This document shows positions 24,536 through 31,919 of a DNA stretch of 41,848 bases, piece by piece. The translations under genes were made by a program, and so were the position numbers. The DNA comes from Bacillus carboniphilus (GTDB lineage Bacteria; Bacillota; Bacilli; Bacillales; JC228): contig NZ_BAAADJ010000053.1 of NCBI RefSeq assembly GCF_039522365.1, forward strand, positions 1-41,848. The letters are read 5' to 3'. Each line of letters starts with the position of its first letter. Positions within the stretch are counted from its first letter, which is position 1. Below the pieces are notes generated by a model, which saw nothing but the letters and a program-made list of their open reading frames with translations, did not search any database and was not told the DNA's origin.

Positions 24536-25193
24536 ATTAAAAGTTTTCTTTTTAAATAGGCTCCATTTTTTAAGGATGGAAGAGTTAGAACTAACGGATC
24601 AAACGGTAAAAGAATTTGAAGAACTCTTTGAACGTTATATAAAGAATGGAGAGGGAGGCTTGATTGAATACAACAGCAAAACGCCCAAACATCACTTCCT
24701 GAATTACCTCATCGAAAATAAAGGAGTTTTGGTGCACGGCTCAAACCATTCGGCAATTACAACCTTCGAACCAAGAGAGCAGAGCCTTTTTACAGGAAAA
24801 TCAGTGAAAGCGGTCTTTGCTTCTTCAGATGGAGTGTGGTCGACTTTTTTTGCTTGTATACGACGTGAGGGATATGTAGGCTCATTAAGAAATGCATGTC
24901 TTACAGCTTCTACGAAAAAGGGAATTAGACGATACTATTATTTTTCAGTTAATAAGGAACATAAAGGGGACCTATGGACGGAAGGAACCATTTACATTTT
25001 GTCAAAAGAATCATTTAAGCAAGGTGGAATCAAGGATGAATGGATTTGTGAGGAGAAAGTAAAACCACTGGCAAAGCTTTCTGTTACTCCTGAGGATTTC
25101 CCGTTTATAGAACAAGTGAGCCGGCATAATGAGAAGGATTCAGTGTTGAAAACGATGTTTAAGGTGCTGTTGTTGAACAAGGTGGGGGCGTAA
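24528..25193 (+). CDS. Conserved-looking protein of unknown function, coupled to the APH-family gene
   Basis: A 221-residue soluble protein. The order of motifs, GVLVHGSNHS (near residue 74), a Phe-rich loop, AVFASSDGVWSTFFA (near 100) and GTIYILSKESF (near 165), recalls the His, Tyr/Phe and Glu positions of ADP-ribosyltransferase folds such as KptA, PARP or DarT. That is a visual resemblance only. ATG 24528 lies inside the end of the kinase gene with GAAGGAAG before it, so the two are translationally coupled. I cannot name the family with certainty. Confidence 0.7.
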   Translation: MSRLKVFFLNRLHFLRMEELELTDQTVKEFEELFERYIKNGEGGLIEYNSKTPKHHFLNYLIENKGVLVHGSNHSAITTFEPREQSLFTGKSVKAVFASSDGVWSTFFACIRREGYVGSLRNACLTASTKKGIRRYYYFSVNKEHKGDLWTEGTIYILSKESFKQGGIKDEWICEEKVKPLAKLSVTPEDFPFIEQVSRHNEKDSVLKTMFKVLLLNKVGA

Positions 25194-25220
25194 AAGAAGA
25201 GAGCCAGAAGATACAATATA

Positions 25221-25724
25221 TTGAGTTTTTATATCACTATTTTTTGGATGTTAGTTACAGTACATATGGTGATTTCAGACATGAATCAAACTTGGTCTTT
25301 GGCTCCAAGAGCTCCTATGGTTTGGCTATTCGTACTCACTACGATGATAGTTGGACTTTTTGGTTTCAATGATAGATCAAGTTTGGTAGCAAAAGTTAGA
25401 AGTTGGGTTTCAACGGTCCTTTCAAATTTACTTTTGTTGGTCCTTTCCCTGGGGGTTCTGCGATATAATGCCATGCATACTGAGCTAATTAAAACAGTAC
25501 ACTCTCCTGATAAGCAATATACAATCAATTTTTATTTAACAAATGGTGGGGCGATGACTTCTTTGGGAGTATTAGGTGAGTTAGACGGACCTTTATGGTT
25601 CTATAAGAAAGTTTTTTATGATTACAGAATGGACCGTGCTGAAGTAGAGTGGATAAACAACCATACCGTTTCGATCAATGGACATTTGTTGGATTTGGGA
25701 AAAGGAGAGACATTTAGAGACTAA
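25221..25724 (+). CDS. DUF5412-like membrane protein
   Basis: A 167-residue protein with about three N-terminal hydrophobic segments (near 3-20, 32-48 and 62-80) and a C-terminal domain of about 85 residues: LIKTVHSPDKQYTINFYLTNGG, LGELDGPLWF, then VEWINNHTVSINGHLLDL. That domain matches the DUF5412 pattern. TTG 25221 is the frame's first start, with only weak AGAAGA upstream, so the true start may differ. A strong terminator follows. Confidence 0.72.
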   Translation: MSFYITIFWMLVTVHMVISDMNQTWSLAPRAPMVWLFVLTTMIVGLFGFNDRSSLVAKVRSWVSTVLSNLLLLVLSLGVLRYNAMHTELIKTVHSPDKQYTINFYLTNGGAMTSLGVLGELDGPLWFYKKVFYDYRMDRAEVEWINNHTVSINGHLLDLGKGETFRD

Positions 25725-25756
25725 TGTTTTTTTGAAGTGATTTGAGTAATAAGGTT

Positions 25757-25789
25757 GAGGGCACGTTCTAGCAAGAATGTGCTCTTTTT
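25757..25789 (+). terminator. Intrinsic terminator
   Basis: Stem GCACGTTCT/AGAATGTGC (25761-25769 with 25774-25782, one G-T pair), extended by GAG/CTC, then a T-run. It lies 30 bases after the DUF5412-like gene. Confidence 0.88.
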
Positions 25790-25850
25790 ATATTGTAATG
25801 AAAAGAAATAAGCCATTCAATAATTTGAATGACCTATTCTGTGAGCCTAC

Positions 25851-26450
25851 CTAGCCCTCTATATTAAAAATCCGCTCACTAATTATTTGTAAAAACTCCG
25901 TCCACTTCTCTTGAAACTCGGGCTGTTCAGGGTTTAATCCTGTTATCATCTCAGTGACCTTACTATACAAAAGTGGATAAATCGTTAAACTTGAAATCAT
26001 TAACGTAACGAGAGCAGGGTCTATTTCTTTGGGGACTAACCCCATCTCCTGTTTGGATTTCATATCTTCTACGTAGGATTGTAGAACATTACTTCTACTT
26101 TCTTCCCCGTTAGAGTTCGAAGGTATTTGATCAATGGCCTCCCAAGCTGTAAACTTCAGAAATTCCATTAAGTGATCTGTGTTGACTTTAAACCGAAATG
26201 CTGCAATGTCTGCAGGGTCAGCAGGTAGGATGAAATTAGTAGATGGAACAGAATTAGCAAAATCAGCGATAGTTTCGTTAATGAGTTCATCTTTCCCTTT
26301 AAAGTAGTGGTAGATGAGCTGTTTATTTACGTTTGCACGTCTCGCAATCGATTCAATTCTTGCTCCCGTGTAACCTTTTTCAAAAAACTCCTCTTTTGCA
26401 GCAGCTAGAATTTTTCTTCTTGTTCTTTCAGCATCGCGTATTTTTCCCAT
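25851..26450 (-). CDS. TetR family transcriptional regulator
   Basis: A 199-residue repressor-type protein. The N-terminal helix-turn-helix spans about residues 10-55, with KGYTGARIESIARRANVNKQLIYHYFKGKDELI typical of TetR. The C-terminal helical domain would bind an unknown ligand. ATG at 26450 has AGAAGGTGA upstream; the frame is open to 26513. It is divergent from two VOC genes, and the gap between them carries perfect inverted repeats, so it likely controls both its own gene and the VOC genes. Confidence 0.9.
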   Translation of the reverse strand: MGKIRDAERTRRKILAAAKEEFFEKGYTGARIESIARRANVNKQLIYHYFKGKDELINETIADFANSVPSTNFILPADPADIAAFRFKVNTDHLMEFLKFTAWEAIDQIPSNSNGEESRSNVLQSYVEDMKSKQEMGLVPKEIDPALVTLMISSLTIYPLLYSKVTEMITGLNPEQPEFQEKWTEFLQIISERIFNIEG

Positions 26451-26529
26451 GTCTTCACCTTCTTTGCAAATCATCTGTAAGTTTATCGTAAGTTCTAATT
26501 TTACTTTAGTCAAATTAAACTAAACAAAT

Positions 26530-26586
26530 GTAAAATTTTACTTTACAAATGGTAAGTTATATTTTACATTTAAGTTGTAACTTACC
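26530..26586. promoter_or_regulatory. Inverted repeats between tetR-type and VOC genes (candidate operators)
   Basis: GTAAAATTTTAC (26530-26541) is a perfect 12-base palindrome. GGTAAGTTA (26551-26559) and TAACTTACC (26578-26586) form a perfect 9-base inverted repeat with an 18-base spacer. Both are in the 181-base divergent region. More TTTAC/GTAAA half-sites lie around them. TetR proteins bind such symmetric sites, so these are the natural operators. Confidence 0.65.
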
Positions 26587-26631
26587 GAGTGTAAAGTTAA
26601 AAGAATACTGGGAACGAAAGGAGAATGCGTT

Positions 26632-27039
26632 ATGAAAGCTGACAAAGTATTTGTGAATTTACCTGTTAAAAATCTGAATCAAACGATGGAATTCTTCTCT
26701 AAACTTGGAGTTGAGTTTGTAGCACAATTCACGAATGAAGATGCAGCTTGTATGAAAATTAACGATCATATCTTTTCTATGCTACTGACTGAAAAACATT
26801 TCAAAAACTTTACAACAAAAGAAATCGCAGATTCTACAAAACATACGGAAGTAATCGTATCTCTATCCGCCGAGAGTAAAGACCAGGTGAATGATATTGT
26901 AAAAAGAGCTCTTGAAGCGGGAGGGAAACCATCCAGTGATTCTCAGGACCATGGTTTTATGTACCAATGGGGGTTTCAAGATCTAGATGGACATTTGTGG
27001 GAAGTTTTATTTATGGATGAAAGCAATCTATCTAAGTAG
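26632..27039 (+). CDS. VOC (glyoxalase-like) family protein
   Basis: A 135-residue single VOC domain: VFVNLPVKNLNQTMEFFSKLG at the start and FQDLDGHLWEVLFMD at the end, with the metal-ligand-type Glu in WEV. It is of the type often found near TetR regulators. A reaction cannot be assigned. AAAGGAG precedes the ATG. The second VOC gene follows after 15 bases. Confidence 0.85.
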   Translation: MKADKVFVNLPVKNLNQTMEFFSKLGVEFVAQFTNEDAACMKINDHIFSMLLTEKHFKNFTTKEIADSTKHTEVIVSLSAESKDQVNDIVKRALEAGGKPSSDSQDHGFMYQWGFQDLDGHLWEVLFMDESNLSK

Positions 27040-27054
27040 GTTAGGAGTTGAAAT

Positions 27055-27435
27055 GTGTTTATGAAATTAGGTCAAATCATGCTTTACGTTGATAATCAGG
27101 ATGAGTCAGTGAAATTTTGGACTGAGATTCTAGGCTTTAGTGTGCTAGCAGAAGATAATAACGGTAATGGGATGAGATGGATTGAGGTTGCCTCATCAAA
27201 AGATGCAGGGACCAGTATTGTTCTTCATAACAAAAAGTTCGTAGCAGAAATGGAACCAGACATGAATCTAGGCACACCTTCACTCATGTTCTTTACGGAA
27301 GATATTGAACAATTACGAAGCGACCTGTTGTCCCATAATATTACAGTAGGTGAAATTGTAAATATGCCTACCGGAAAAGTATTTAATTTTGCAGATTATG
27401 AAGAAAACTATTTTGCTGTTATGCAAAAAGGGTAA
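27055..27435 (+). CDS. VOC (glyoxalase-like) family protein
   Basis: A 126-residue VOC domain with KLGQIMLYVDNQDESVKFWTEILGF at the N-terminus, a Ser/Leu-rich centre and FNFADYEENYFAVMQKG at the end. The first metal-ligand position is Gln rather than His, as in many family members. GTG 27055 has AGGAG seven bases upstream, so I prefer it to ATG 27061. It is cotranscribed with the previous VOC gene and ends before a hairpin terminator. Confidence 0.83.
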   Translation: MFMKLGQIMLYVDNQDESVKFWTEILGFSVLAEDNNGNGMRWIEVASSKDAGTSIVLHNKKFVAEMEPDMNLGTPSLMFFTEDIEQLRSDLLSHNITVGEIVNMPTGKVFNFADYEENYFAVMQKG

Positions 27436-27473
27436 TTTTCTATATAGAAGAGGTATGTAGAATGAAGCTAGGT

Positions 27474-27499
27474 GCGGTGGGATCCATCGCTCTTTTTTT
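27474..27499 (+). terminator. Intrinsic terminator of the VOC operon
   Basis: GCGGTGG/CCATCGC stem (27474-27480 with 27484-27490, one G-T pair), a 3-base loop and a T-rich tail. Confidence 0.78.
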
Positions 27500-27513
27500 G
27501 GAGATTGGTAGTG

Positions 27514-27553
27514 GGGCTTACCTACTTTCAATGAGTTTGAAGTAAGTAAGCTC
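27514..27553 (-). terminator. Long hairpin at the 3' side of the DUF2383 gene
   Basis: GGGCTTACCTACTT and AAGTAAGTAAGCTC pair almost perfectly around a short loop, directly after the stop of the minus-strand DUF2383 gene. A T-run is absent on the minus strand, so it may be an mRNA stabiliser rather than a terminator. Confidence 0.55.
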
Positions 27554-27562
27554 TGTTTAAAA

Positions 27563-27991
27563 CTAATGAAGCATACTTCGGAGTTCGTCTGCTTGTCTTC
27601 GATTCACATCTAAAACTTCTTCGACCAATTGTCTGCTTTCAGGATCTAGGTCCCCACGAACCACTTCTTCTGAATACTGAACACCGTATTCTTCCAATCC
27701 CTTTATAGCATCCTGCAGAATTTTTCCGGTATCGTCTGAAAGCATGACTTGATGCATATAGCTATGCATGGATCCTGAAAAACCTTCACTGTCAGCAGGG
27801 ACTCCACCTAAATCCTGAATTCGTGTGGCCAGTTTCTCTGCGCTATTTTTTATTTCTTGCTGCATGGATTGAAACTTTCTCTTATACTCGGGATCCTTTA
27901 CCTTCTGGATATAGTGTTCATATGAGCGAATCCCCATGTAAGTTCCTCTTAATAGTGTGTTGAGTTCTTCTATTACAATATCTTTGTCCAA
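27563..27991 (-). CDS. DUF2383 four-helix-bundle protein
   Basis: A 142-residue helical protein of the ferritin-like DUF2383 group (PA2169 type). ELNTLLRGTYMGIRSYEHYI at the start and a second helix pair near residues 75-110 supply Glu and His residues, but I cannot confirm a metal site. In Bacilli such proteins are often linked to the spore or to stress; that is general knowledge and not shown here. TTG start with GAAGGATG upstream. It is convergent to the VOC operon. Confidence 0.78.
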   Translation of the reverse strand: MDKDIVIEELNTLLRGTYMGIRSYEHYIQKVKDPEYKRKFQSMQQEIKNSAEKLATRIQDLGGVPADSEGFSGSMHSYMHQVMLSDDTGKILQDAIKGLEEYGVQYSEEVVRGDLDPESRQLVEEVLDVNRRQADELRSMLH

Positions 27992-28123
27992 AAAATCACA
28001 TCCTTCACAGCTATTATGTATTTTGCATCAGAAATTATGTGCCATTGTTTGGAAAAAATGTGTTGCTTCACAAGTTTGTATGATATCGTAAAATTGGAAA
28101 TGATTTCATGAGGTGAAAGTAAA

Positions 28124-28519
28124 ATGAATACTAAAATCAAACAGGAAAAAATTCAAAAATACTTGTACTTCCTACTTGGCATAGTAGGTGTCGTCTTTGG
28201 AAGCATGGCAGCAGCCATTTCTCCGTTTTCTATAAGAACACTCGCATTTATCACCTTAGCAGTTGGTGGACTCATTCAAGTTATAGGTACTTTAATGAAA
28301 CATGATTGGAAAAAAGTGAAAAAAACATTCAATGGCTTTTTAAGTACAGCGGGCTGGATTGTGATGTTCGCAATCGTATGGGATCACTTGTTTCACGGAC
28401 TAGCAACGGTTCCGCTTTTGTTACTAATAGTGGTCTATGCTTGTGTTGTGATCGGGATTCTAGTAGGGGTGGGCTTTGTTTGGAGTTTGTTCAAGGGTGG
28501 CCGGAAAGTTGGAATGTGA
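28124..28519 (+). CDS. Membrane protein with four helices
   Basis: A 131-residue protein with a basic N-terminus (KIKQEKIQKY), then hydrophobic segments at about 14-32, 41-58, 73-90 and 97-120. GAGGTGA stands before the ATG. I know of no function. A short pair of 21-base repeats lies between it and the Nudix gene. Confidence 0.7.
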   Translation: MNTKIKQEKIQKYLYFLLGIVGVVFGSMAAAISPFSIRTLAFITLAVGGLIQVIGTLMKHDWKKVKKTFNGFLSTAGWIVMFAIVWDHLFHGLATVPLLLLIVVYACVVIGILVGVGFVWSLFKGGRKVGM

Positions 28520-28546
28520 GGATTAAGTTGGAAATGGTAGGTGAAT

Positions 28547-28588
28547 TTGGCTATACGCGAATAAATGTTGGCCATACGCGACCCTGAA
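28547..28588. repeat. Two-unit 21-bp direct repeat
   Basis: TTGGCTATACGCGA at 28547 and TTGGCCATACGCGA at 28568, exactly 21 bases apart, in the intergenic gap before the Nudix gene. Two copies only, but the period equals that of the two long 21-bp repeats elsewhere in the window. Confidence 0.75.
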
Positions 28589-28609
28589 TAGCGAAAGGAG
28601 GAACTAATA

Positions 28610-29092
28610 ATGAGTATGCCTACACATATCGTTGCTTGTGGTGGAATTATAGAAGATAACAAGGGAAATATTCTTTTAGTAAAGACGCATCACGGTGGTT
28701 GGGTTTTTCCAGGTGGTCAAGTTGAAGTAGGAGAGAACCTGATAGACGGGTTAATGAGGGAAGTGAAGGAAGAGAGTGGCATTGACATTGAGGTTTCACG
28801 TTTGATTGGCGTCTATTCAAATACAGTCACATATAAGGGGTATGATGGAGTGACTGATATACCAACAAAAGTGATGATGGATTTTGTCGGCACTCCCATA
28901 GGTGGTGAGTTGACCACTTCCGAAGAGACAACGGAAAGTAAATGGGTTCCCAAAAATGAAGTTCTAGACTTCATAACGGCCCCAGCTATTCAAACTAGAT
29001 TCAAAGCATATTTAGAATTTACAGGTGACGTTCAGTACATGGAATATGTGACGAGACCTGAATTTACCGTAAAACTAGATAGAAAGATATGA
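28610..29092 (+). CDS. Nudix hydrolase
   Basis: A 160-residue Nudix protein. The box GGQVEVGENLIDGLMREVKEESGID is at about residues 35-58, with catalytic Glu in REVKEESG. The substrate is unknown. The ATG at 28610 has AAAGGAGG upstream, and the DJ-1-type gene follows 37 bases after the stop, possibly on the same transcript. Confidence 0.9.
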   Translation: MSMPTHIVACGGIIEDNKGNILLVKTHHGGWVFPGGQVEVGENLIDGLMREVKEESGIDIEVSRLIGVYSNTVTYKGYDGVTDIPTKVMMDFVGTPIGGELTTSEETTESKWVPKNEVLDFITAPAIQTRFKAYLEFTGDVQYMEYVTRPEFTVKLDRKI

Positions 29093-29129
29093 AGCTTTTC
29101 AACTAGTGGCACATAGGGGAGGGAATTTT

Positions 29130-29717
29130 ATGGAGCGACGAAAAGCACTACTGCTGGTTTTTACCGGGTACTGCGAATTTGAAGTTTCGGTGGCTATCTC
29201 CATGCTAAGAGGAACGCATGACTTACATACTGTTTCAATTGATAAAAATCCTTGTAAATCAGAAGCCGGTTTAACAACTATTCCTGACTATACAATAGAT
29301 GAAATTGATACAAGGGAATATGACGTCATTATGATACCGGGAGGAGATTTGAAGTCTATTGCTGAAGCGACTAAATTGTTCGAACTGGTTAGATCAATTA
29401 GTGAAAATGGAAAAGTGGTTGGGGCAATCTGTAGTGGAGTCTTCGTTGCTGCGAAGGCAGGCATTTTGGAAGATGTACCGTACACGGTCACTCTTTCAAA
29501 ACAACAAAGGGAATTTTTAGGGTCGTTTCCTGAAGAAACTTTTCATTATAGCCCGACAGTCAAGTATCAAAACATCCTGACAGCACAAGGACATGCTTTT
29601 GTTGAGTTCGGCATTGAATTAAATAAGATGCTGACAAATGTTAATGAATCAACGGTTGAATTTTATTTAGGAAAAGGGAATCAGATGATGGAAAAAGGTG
29701 TGGGAAGTAGCAACTAA
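29130..29717 (+). CDS. DJ-1/PfpI family protein
   Basis: A 195-residue protein of the DJ-1/ThiJ/PfpI superfamily. The nucleophile elbow is GAICSGVFVAA with Cys101, and the acidic partner could be Glu17 (CEFEVS). Members act as deglycases, amidases, chaperones or proteases; the precise role is open. ATG 29130 has GGGAGGGAA upstream; the frame extends to 29106 without a better site. A terminator follows, then a 52-bp repeat. Confidence 0.87.
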   Translation: MERRKALLLVFTGYCEFEVSVAISMLRGTHDLHTVSIDKNPCKSEAGLTTIPDYTIDEIDTREYDVIMIPGGDLKSIAEATKLFELVRSISENGKVVGAICSGVFVAAKAGILEDVPYTVTLSKQQREFLGSFPEETFHYSPTVKYQNILTAQGHAFVEFGIELNKMLTNVNESTVEFYLGKGNQMMEKGVGSSN

Positions 29718-29764
29718 TGAGGTAGGAGCCGAATCTTTTTGCTTCGTTTAACTAAAAGACATAG

Positions 29765-29790
29765 AACGATCCAGAGGGGGTCGTTTTTTA
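29765..29790 (+). terminator. Intrinsic terminator
   Basis: AACGATCC/GGGTCGTT stem (29765-29772 with 29778-29785, one G-T pair), a 5-base loop and a T-run. It ends the Nudix/DJ-1 unit. Confidence 0.88.
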
Positions 29791-29805
29791 TTTGAATTTT
29801 GGAGC

Positions 29806-30095
29806 AACGGATTAAAGATAAGCGGGGAAAAGTTCCCATTGTTTGCGATTCTTAGAGGAAAAGGTCACGATAAAGCGAGAAACGTTCTCTCCATTAACGA
29901 TTCATAGTGGGAGAGGTCACGAAAAAGCAGGAAACGTTCCCTCTATTAACGATTCATTGCGGAGGAGGTCACGAGAAAGCGAGAAACGTCCCCTCCATTA
30001 ACGATTCATAACGGAGGAGGTCACGAAAAGACGAGAAACGTCCCCTCCATTAACGATTCAAAACAGATCAGGTCACGAAAAGCTGAGAACTATTA
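29806..30095. repeat. 52-bp tandem repeat, about 5.5 units
   Basis: AGGTCACGA recurs at 29862, 29914, 29966, 30018 and 30070, a strict 52-base period, with a decayed unit before. The stretch ATTAACGATTCAT is nearly invariant. It is flanked by arms that can pair: CTCTCC with GGAGAG in one unit and CCTCC with GGAGG in others, a compensating change. 52 is not a multiple of three, so it is not coding. It fills most of the gap from 29790 to 30230; the rest (30096-30229) has a TATAAT at 30141 but no clear -35. Confidence 0.9.
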
Positions 30096-30229
30096 TTTCT
30101 ACCAACATTTAGTAAGAAATTCTGGATGATTATGGTAAAATATAATAATACCTACGCATTATATTGTAGTTTTCCGCGTAAAAGATATTCATGAACCCTT
30201 TAATAGAAACATAGTAAAGGAAGATGATA

Positions 30230-30775
30230 GTGAGAAGAACAAACGTCCAGCCCTGGTCGGAGGAGTGGGGCCAAAAGTACAAAGTGGAAGCGAGTGCCTT
30301 AAAAGAAATCTTCAAAGATATCATAATCGACATCTTCCACATTGGTAGCACCTCAATTCCAACGATTGGTTTTGCAAAACCCATTATTGATATATTGATA
30401 GTGGTAGAAGATATTGAACAAGTCGATCCACTCAATAATAAAATGACTCAACTTGGATACTCTCCCAAAAGTGAAAACGGAATCCCCGGTAGACGTTATT
30501 TTTCAAAAGGTGGAGAACAACGTACCCACCACGTACACGTTTATCATAAGGGGAATGAGAACATACAGATTCACCTTAACTTTCAGGCTTACCTCTTAGA
30601 AAACCCCGATATAGCCAAGCAATACGGACAATTAAAACAATCATTACTAGAAAAATATCCAGATATTCACCACAAATATCAAGAAGAAAAGCAAGAATTC
30701 GTGGACCAGCTTGTTAAAGATGCTCAAAAGTGGGCATTAAAAGAGCAAAAAAATGAGAACAGGAGATTAGTATGA
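30230..30775 (+). CDS. GrpB family (UPF0157) nucleotidyltransferase-like protein
   Basis: A 181-residue protein of the GrpB family, which has a nucleotidyltransferase fold: PWSEEWGQKYKVEASALKEIF, then the nucleotide-site motif HIGSTSIPTIGFAKPIIDILIVV, and THHVHVYHKGNENIQIHLNF. The biochemical role is not known, although dephospho-CoA-kinase fusions exist in the family. GTG 30230 has AAGGA at a good distance; ATG 30224 lies too close to it. It overlaps the histidine phosphatase start (ATGA), so these are coupled. Confidence 0.85.
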   Translation: MRRTNVQPWSEEWGQKYKVEASALKEIFKDIIIDIFHIGSTSIPTIGFAKPIIDILIVVEDIEQVDPLNNKMTQLGYSPKSENGIPGRRYFSKGGEQRTHHVHVYHKGNENIQIHLNFQAYLLENPDIAKQYGQLKQSLLEKYPDIHHKYQEEKQEFVDQLVKDAQKWALKEQKNENRRLV

Positions 30776-31314
30776 TTTATGTAATCCGACACGGACAAAC
30801 CGATTGGAATAAAGAAGGACGACTCCAAGGACGAGAAGGGCTACCGCTGAATGAAGAAGGAATCCAGCAAGCCCAACAGTTAAAAGAAGAACTGAATGGG
30901 ATTCACTTTGATTATGTGTTTTCATCTCCACAAGAAAGAGCCATTCAAACTGCAGAAATCGCTACAGGGTCTAAAGCTCTGGTGGATTCAAGGTTAGATG
31001 TTTTTGATTTAGGAGAAGCAGACGGATTAAAAAAAGAGGAAGTAAAACTTAAAGGAGCTATCCCGGACCCCAGTGTTTATAAAGGGGTTGAGGATATGTA
31101 TAGTTATGTGGAGCGAGTCTTTCATTTTATGAAAGATCTCGAAAAAGAGCACGGCCAAAAGCAAGTAAACATTTTAATTTCTGGACACAGGTGTACAACC
31201 GGTTGTATTGGTGCTTATTTTAAAGGGATACCTGAGGATCAGAATATTTTAAGATTGTCCTCAGATAATGGAGGTTTTAAAGTATATCAATTTGCTAGTG
31301 GAAATGAAGGTTGA
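30772..31314 (+). CDS. Histidine phosphatase (phosphoglycerate-mutase-like) family protein
   Basis: A 180-residue enzyme of the histidine phosphatase superfamily: the RHG motif with phospho-accepting His7 in IRHGQTDWN, the second Arg in SSPQERAIQTA, and a late SGHRC carrying the second catalytic His. It hydrolyses phosphate monoesters of an unknown substrate. Its ATG overlaps the stop of grpB, and the nucleotidyltransferase gene starts five bases after its stop, making a three-gene unit. Confidence 0.88.
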   Translation: MIYVIRHGQTDWNKEGRLQGREGLPLNEEGIQQAQQLKEELNGIHFDYVFSSPQERAIQTAEIATGSKALVDSRLDVFDLGEADGLKKEEVKLKGAIPDPSVYKGVEDMYSYVERVFHFMKDLEKEHGQKQVNILISGHRCTTGCIGAYFKGIPEDQNILRLSSDNGGFKVYQFASGNEG

Positions 31315-31318
31315 GAAG

Positions 31319-31840
31319 ATGACCAACGAAGAAATCTTACAAACAGATTCACAGTTACAGATCCTAAATGAAGTAAACCGTATATGTGAATCTAATGATA
31401 TCCATATATGGCTACGAGGGGGTTGGGCAATCGATTTCCTTTTAGGTGGAATTACACGTTCCCATGAAGATTTAGATTTGGTTACTTGGGTTTCAAATCG
31501 TGAAGTAATGGAAGAAGCCTTGGTTAAAGAGGGATTTGAGCGATTACCAATAAGTGACCGTCAGACTGACTTTCGTAAAAATGAAGTGGATATTCAATTT
31601 TTATATATGACACAGACAGATGGAAGTATCTCTCCTCATAACCTTCCCGAATGGCTTTGGAGAGCTGATTCATTGCCTCCTGGTTTGTACCAATTGAACG
31701 GAATATCGATGCGGGTGGTGAGTCCACAACAGCTTTTGGAAGAAAAACAAGTATACGAGCAAATCGGTCGGAAGCCGCGGGATAAAGATCAAGAGAGTAA
31801 GAGAATTCTTCAGAAAATCATTGAACATATGAAAAATTGA
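31319..31840 (+). CDS. ANT(2'')/LinB-like nucleotidyltransferase
   Basis: A 173-residue protein with an antibiotic nucleotidyltransferase core: WLRGGWAIDFLLGG and THSHEDLDLVTW-type motif, seen here as SHEDLDLVTW, supplying the two metal-binding aspartates, then VDIQFLYM with the third. It resembles aminoglycoside 2''-adenylyltransferases and lincosamide nucleotidyltransferases, though many chromosomal members have unknown substrates. ATG 31319 has GAAGG eight bases before; the frame is open to 31268 inside the phosphatase gene. It is the last of the grpB unit. Confidence 0.8.
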   Translation: MTNEEILQTDSQLQILNEVNRICESNDIHIWLRGGWAIDFLLGGITRSHEDLDLVTWVSNREVMEEALVKEGFERLPISDRQTDFRKNEVDIQFLYMTQTDGSISPHNLPEWLWRADSLPPGLYQLNGISMRVVSPQQLLEEKQVYEQIGRKPRDKDQESKRILQKIIEHMKN

Positions 31841-31919
31841 AACCTGTTGCCAACTTAACCGTAGATTAGATAATGAATCCATCGTTTAAAGATACGGAAC
31901 GATAGAAAGAGGAATACTT

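Noticed and set aside
28306-28587. Overlapping plus-strand frame of 93 residues
   Set aside because: It is a shadow of the membrane protein gene at 28124 in another frame, with no start signal, and runs into the 21-bp direct repeat.
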